Below, in pieces: positions 60,448-64,000 of a DNA stretch of 64,000 bases. The position numbers were made by a program, and so were the translations under genes. The notes under the pieces were generated by a model that did no database searches, was not told the DNA's origin, and was given only the letters and a program-made list of their open reading frames with translations. Location: NCBI RefSeq assembly GCF_014137975.1, contig NZ_JACGWZ010000006.1, positions 62,001 through 126,000 on the forward strand, read 5' to 3'. Each line of letters begins with the position of its first letter. Position 1 is the first letter of the stretch. This DNA comes from Halosaccharopolyspora lacisalsi (GTDB lineage Bacteria > Actinomycetota > Actinomycetes > Mycobacteriales > Pseudonocardiaceae).

Positions 60448-60519
60448 GCGCGCGACCGTCCACAGCGGCACGGGTCATCCACAGGGCGGCCAGCGAACGA
60501 GCGGTGTGTGGTTGTTACT

Positions 60520-61560
60520 TCAACCTCCGGGGAGACCGAGGTACCGGCGTTCGTTGAAGGGCTCGCCGACGCAGGAGGCACCGAGGTCGTGGCCGATGCG
60601 CTCGATGACGTCGGCCAACTCCAGGCAGCCGAGCCAGGGGCGGGGCAGCGCGGCCGTGCCGTGGCGGGCGCCGAGGAGCGCCCCGGTCAGCGCGGCGGTG
60701 GAGTCGCTGTGCCCGGAGTGGTTGGCGGCCAGCCGCACGGCGTCGGCGAACTGGTCGAACTTGGGCAGCGCCAGCGCGCAGTACACGGCGATGGCCAGCG
60801 CCTCCGGCCCGATCCAGCCCTGTCCGAGCCGTTCGACGTGGCCGACGCTGGCGCCGAGCCGGGCCAGGGTCGCGGCCTCCGCCAGTGCCGTGGCGGTCTG
60901 GTGGTCCTCGCGCAGCACCCTGCCCGCGGCCTGGTCGACTGCGGCGGGCAGCCGTCGGTCCCGGACGGCGACCAGGTGCACGATCAGGGCCATCGCCCCC
61001 GCCGAGGCCCACCCTCCGGTGCCGCCGTGGGTGAGCGCACCGAGCTGGCACCCCAGGGCGTAGGTCATCTCCATGCCGGGGGCGAACCCCACCGGTGCGC
61101 TGCGGTCGACCCCGCCGCACCCCTGCGAGCTGTTGCGCGGGTGTTCGGGGGTCCCCAGTTCCTCCTCCTGCAACGCGCGCAGGCTCGTCAGCCCGGGGGA
61201 GCGGTTGGCGTAGAGCTCCGGCTCGGCGAGCAGACCGGTGGCCCCGTGCGGTGGTCTGCTCTCCTGCTGGGTGACCAGCCAGCGCCGGTAGGCGGAGGCC
61301 GTGGACTCCACGGGACGCCATCGTCCGCCGCTGTGCCCGGTGGCCCAGGCGTGCAGGTATCCCTCGCCGGTGAACAGCGCCATCTGAGTGGCGTCACCCA
61401 GCAGCGCCTGTGGTGGTGGAGCGGTGATGCCGTCCTCGCCGTAGGTGCTTCGGATCTCGGCGCGTTGCAGGAATTCCACGGGGGCACCGAGCGAGTCGCC
61501 GATGGCTCCGCCGAGCAGGCACCCCACGGCGCGATCGACCACCGTGGGCGAAGCGGTCAC
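60520..61560 (-). CDS. ADP-ribosylglycohydrolase family protein
   Basis: A 346-aa protein from GTG 61560, five bases after AAGGAG. The first block is AVGCLLGGAIGDSLGAPVEFL (about 10-30) and the metal block is NHSGHSDSTAALTGALLGARHG (near 308), the usual Asp-x-Asp position reading Ser-Asp-Ser. The fold would remove ADP-ribose from proteins or small molecules, such as in dinitrogenase reactivation or NAD-linked signalling; the target is unknown. Convergent with ectD. Confidence 0.87.
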   Translation of the reverse strand: MTASPTVVDRAVGCLLGGAIGDSLGAPVEFLQRAEIRSTYGEDGITAPPPQALLGDATQMALFTGEGYLHAWATGHSGGRWRPVESTASAYRRWLVTQQESRPPHGATGLLAEPELYANRSPGLTSLRALQEEELGTPEHPRNSSQGCGGVDRSAPVGFAPGMEMTYALGCQLGALTHGGTGGWASAGAMALIVHLVAVRDRRLPAAVDQAAGRVLREDHQTATALAEAATLARLGASVGHVERLGQGWIGPEALAIAVYCALALPKFDQFADAVRLAANHSGHSDSTAALTGALLGARHGTAALPRPWLGCLELADVIERIGHDLGASCVGEPFNERRYLGLPGG

Positions 61561-61871
61561 GTTGACTCCTTCCACTGCGGTCCGGCTCGGGCTGGCTGAC
61601 ACGCGTCCCGACTCTACTGGCCACGGGTGCGGAACTCCGATCGCCGGCGGCGTCGCACCCGTTCGCGGTAGGTGATTCACCTCTCTCGGCGACGTCGAAC
61701 GGTTACCTCCGTTGGGGTGAATCCTGATGACGTGTCCCACTCGGAGGGGGGTGTGGCTGGTTAGCGTGGGGCTCGAGCTCGCGGCGGCGCTGACCAGGTT
61801 TGTCGACGGCGGCCTGGTCGGACAAGATGTGAATATCTGTCAGTTTTTGGGGTCTCACGATTCGGGGGAGT
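61561..61871. other. Divergent intergenic region upstream of the SARP gene
   Basis: About 310 bp between divergent genes. The patch 61790-61865 is AT-richer and likely holds the SARP promoter. A weak palindrome GGTGA-T-TCACC is at 61670-61680. No SARP-type 11-bp repeats are obvious. Confidence 0.4.
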
Positions 61872-64000
61872 ATGCCAGCGCAGGACAGCTCGACCAGGGC
61901 GCCGAGCACGGGATTCGAGTTCCGCGTGCTCGGCCCGCTGGACGTGCTCTACGACGGCGTTTCCCAGCCGCTGGGAAACTCTGGCCTGCGCAGCGCGCTG
62001 GCCTGCCTGCTGCTGGAACCGAACCAGGTGGTTTCGATCGATCGGCTCATCGAGACGTTGTGGGGCCCCGCTCCGCCGGCCACGGCACGCACGATCGTCC
62101 ACGGCTACGTCTCGCGGTTGCGCAAGCTGTTCTCGGTGGGTTCGACCGACGCCGCCGAGGATCGGCCGCAGATCGTGACCAGCTCGCCCGGCTACCTGCT
62201 GCGCGTCGACAGCGACCGCGTCGATGCGCACCGCGCACGAGCGCTGGTCAACCACGCCCAGGGCCTCGAACCGGCCGAACGGTCCCGGGTGCTGGCCGAG
62301 GCGCTGACCCTCTGGCGGGGCCCGGTGCTGTCCGACATCTCCTCGGACCGACTGCACAGGATGGTCGTACCCAACCTCGACGAGCTGCGGCTGCTCGCGC
62401 TGGAGGAGCGCATCTCCGCCGATCTCGACCTCGGCGACGACAAGCGGTTGGTGGTCGAGCTCTCGACGCTGGTCGAGCGGTACCCGTTGCGCGAGCGGCT
62501 GACCGGACAGCTGATGCTGGCCAACTACCGGTCGGGCCGCCGCGCCGAGGCGCAGTCCTGGTACCACGCCCTGCGCGGGCGACTGGCCGACGAGCTCGGC
62601 ATCGATCCCGGACCGGAGCTGCGCACGTTGTACGAGCGGATGCTGCGTGACGACGAGTCCCTGCAGCGACCCCCGCGGCGTTCCGGGAAGGAACGGGACA
62701 CCGGACCCGCGCCCGCGGAACTGCCGCCCGCGGTGGCCGGTTTCGTCGGCAGGCAACGGGAGCTGGCCGCGCTGGACCGGATACTGGCCGAGCACGAGCA
62801 GGGTCAGGCGAACCTGCTCGCCATGCTGACCGGGACCGCAGGTGTCGGCAAGAGCGCACTGGCGATCACCTGGTCGCACCGCGTCACGCACCTCTTCCCG
62901 GACGGGCAGCTCCACGCCTCGCTGCGCGGGTTCGACTCCGAGCGTGCCCCGCTGTCTCCCGGTGAGGCGCTGACCGGTTTCCTCAAGACCCTGGGGGTGG
63001 CCGCCGACGGCATTCCGGTGGATCTCGACGAGCGCGCCGCGCTGTACCGCTCGTTGCTGGCCGAACGGCGTTTCCTGATCCTGCTGGACGACGCCCGGGA
63101 CGCCGAACAGGTCAAACCGCTGTTGCCGGGAAGCGCCGGGTCGCTGGTGCTGGTGACCAGTCGCCGCAGGATGGACGGGCTGGTCGTGCGCAGCGGTGCA
63201 CGCATCCTGCCGCTGGAGACCCTGCCCACCGAGGCTGCCGTCGAGCTGCTGGACCGGGCGGGGGTTCCGGGGCGTTCGGAGGCCGAACCGGCCGCGGCGC
63301 GCGAACTCGCCGAACTCTGCGGAGGGCTGCCGCTGGCCCTGCGCATCGCCGCGGCGCGGTTGGCGACCAACCCGGGACGTGGTGTGTGCGACCTCGTGGA
63401 CGAGCTCGCCGACGAGCGCGACCGGTTGCGCGCGCTGGACATAGACGACCCCGACGCCAGCGTGCGGCGGGCGTTCGACATCTCCTACCGCACCCTGCAC
63501 CCCACCCACGCCACCACGTTCCGCCTGCTGGGGCTGGTGCCGGGGCACACGTTCACCGTGCACGCCGTGGCGGCGTTGTGCGGCACCGATCCGGTGACGT
63601 CCCGGCGCAGGTTGCGGGTGCTGGCACTGGCACACCTGGTGACCGAGTACGAACCGGATCGGTTCGGGATGCACGACCTGCTGCGGCTCTACGCCCGCGA
63701 TCTGCTCGCCACCGGCGATCCCGGCGCCGAGCAGGAGTCCGGGGCGGCGCTGGGGCGGCTGCTGCACCACTACCTCGTCGTGGCCGACCACGCCAGGCGC
63801 TTTCTGCGGCCCACCCGTGACGACCTGGACTTCTCCGCCGACGAGACGGTGGTCCGGCCCAGGATCACCGGGCGCTCCGGTGCGCTGGAGTGGTTCGACG
63901 TCGAGTGGCCGAACCTGGTCGCCGCCATCGTCACCGCCAATGCCGAGCAGTGGCACGAGTCGGCCTGGCGGTTGACGCGGTTGCAGTTCAACTACCTCAT
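61872..64000 (+). CDS. SARP family transcriptional regulator, C-terminus cut off
   Basis: The first ~709 residues of an AfsR-type regulator. The winged-helix DNA-binding domain is EFRVLGPLDVLYDG...ALACLLLEPNQVVSIDRL (about 16-60), then the transcriptional activation domain (about 110-260), then NB-ARC with P-loop GTAGVGKSALA (near 320) and Walker-B-like FLILLDDARDAEQV. The end runs off the window, where TPR repeats are expected. The ATG follows GGGGGAG closely. Targets are unknown. Confidence 0.92.
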   Translation, partial: MPAQDSSTRAPSTGFEFRVLGPLDVLYDGVSQPLGNSGLRSALACLLLEPNQVVSIDRLIETLWGPAPPATARTIVHGYVSRLRKLFSVGSTDAAEDRPQIVTSSPGYLLRVDSDRVDAHRARALVNHAQGLEPAERSRVLAEALTLWRGPVLSDISSDRLHRMVVPNLDELRLLALEERISADLDLGDDKRLVVELSTLVERYPLRERLTGQLMLANYRSGRRAEAQSWYHALRGRLADELGIDPGPELRTLYERMLRDDESLQRPPRRSGKERDTGPAPAELPPAVAGFVGRQRELAALDRILAEHEQGQANLLAMLTGTAGVGKSALAITWSHRVTHLFPDGQLHASLRGFDSERAPLSPGEALTGFLKTLGVAADGIPVDLDERAALYRSLLAERRFLILLDDARDAEQVKPLLPGSAGSLVLVTSRRRMDGLVVRSGARILPLETLPTEAAVELLDRAGVPGRSEAEPAAARELAELCGGLPLALRIAAARLATNPGRGVCDLVDELADERDRLRALDIDDPDASVRRAFDISYRTLHPTHATTFRLLGLVPGHTFTVHAVAALCGTDPVTSRRRLRVLALAHLVTEYEPDRFGMHDLLRLYARDLLATGDPGAEQESGAALGRLLHHYLVVADHARRFLRPTRDDLDFSADETVVRPRITGRSGALEWFDVEWPNLVAAIVTANAEQWHESAWRLTRLQFNYL

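Noticed and set aside
58307-60478. Minus-strand open frame of over 700 codons opposite ectC and ectD
   Set aside because: It is an antisense shadow of recognised ectoine genes with no family-like sequence.
61761-63956. Minus-strand open frame of over 700 codons opposite the SARP gene
   Set aside because: The plus strand encodes a clear SARP/NB-ARC protein; the antisense frame is compositional.
1-64000. CRISPR array, rRNA operon, insertion sequence or integrase
   Set aside because: No regularly spaced repeats, rRNA sequence, transposase or recombinase motifs were seen in any frame.

Overview
The window is high-GC actinobacterial chromosome. Two things point to a halophilic or osmotolerant member of the Pseudonocardiales (Actinopolyspora/Saccharopolyspora-like; an inference, not proven): the conserved block disA-radA-lpqE-carD-ispD-ispF-cysS-rlmB, known from mycobacteria and relatives, and a complete ectABCD set for ectoine and hydroxyectoine. 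Many starts are GTG or TTG behind strong AGGAGG-type ribosome sites.

Layout. 1-9650: core genes for DNA repair (mutY), c-di-AMP synthesis and recombination (disA, radA), a lipoprotein, CarD, the MEP isoprenoid pathway (ispD, ispF), a HAD hydrolase, cysS and rlmB. 9650-14160: a decayed gene, a short DUF6230-like membrane protein, and an MMPL exporter divergent from its TetR regulator across a clear operator. 14460-18860: a five-gene minus-strand operon (SCP2-like, acyl-CoA dehydrogenase, LuxI/FeeM-like GNAT, cysteine-poor ThiF/E1-like enzyme, SnoaL-like) that matches no pathway I know and is the best candidate for an undescribed biosynthetic system. 18860-19840 is empty. 19845-28290: scramblase-like protein, MBOAT and AlgX/AlgJ-like acetyltransferase partners split by a small-gene insertion (with a frameshifted methyltransferase, a CGNR regulator and a GerW-like protein), then a SARP regulator with SARP-type repeats upstream. 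28500-33820: a Zur-type zinc importer (znuABC), an orphan sugar-importer ATPase and a divergent LacI regulator. 33970-38260: a DUF4178-DUF4247-unknown-DUF350-spermidine synthase operon. 38390-42520: trehalose synthesis, with OtsB fused to a GH15 domain, and OtsA. 42766-44256: ThrE-like exporter.

44396-49975 is bounded by an intact tRNA-Thr and a decayed 3' tRNA copy that shares the downstream sequence, so it looks like an old integrative island. It carries a type VII-secretion-style module: an EspC-like small protein, a WXG-like effector with a glycine-zipper tail, and several related membrane proteins, two of them tandem duplicates, that could be immunity proteins. After it come a decayed DUF5753/DUF397 pair, two GAF-ANTAR regulators, a four-helix membrane protein, a class V aminotransferase, a secreted trypsin-like protease, ectABCD, an ADP-ribosylglycohydrolase-family protein and the 5' part of a second SARP regulator that runs off the end.

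Together the ectoine and trehalose genes indicate compatible-solute osmoprotection. Functions are from motif and family recognition by eye; no database search was run.
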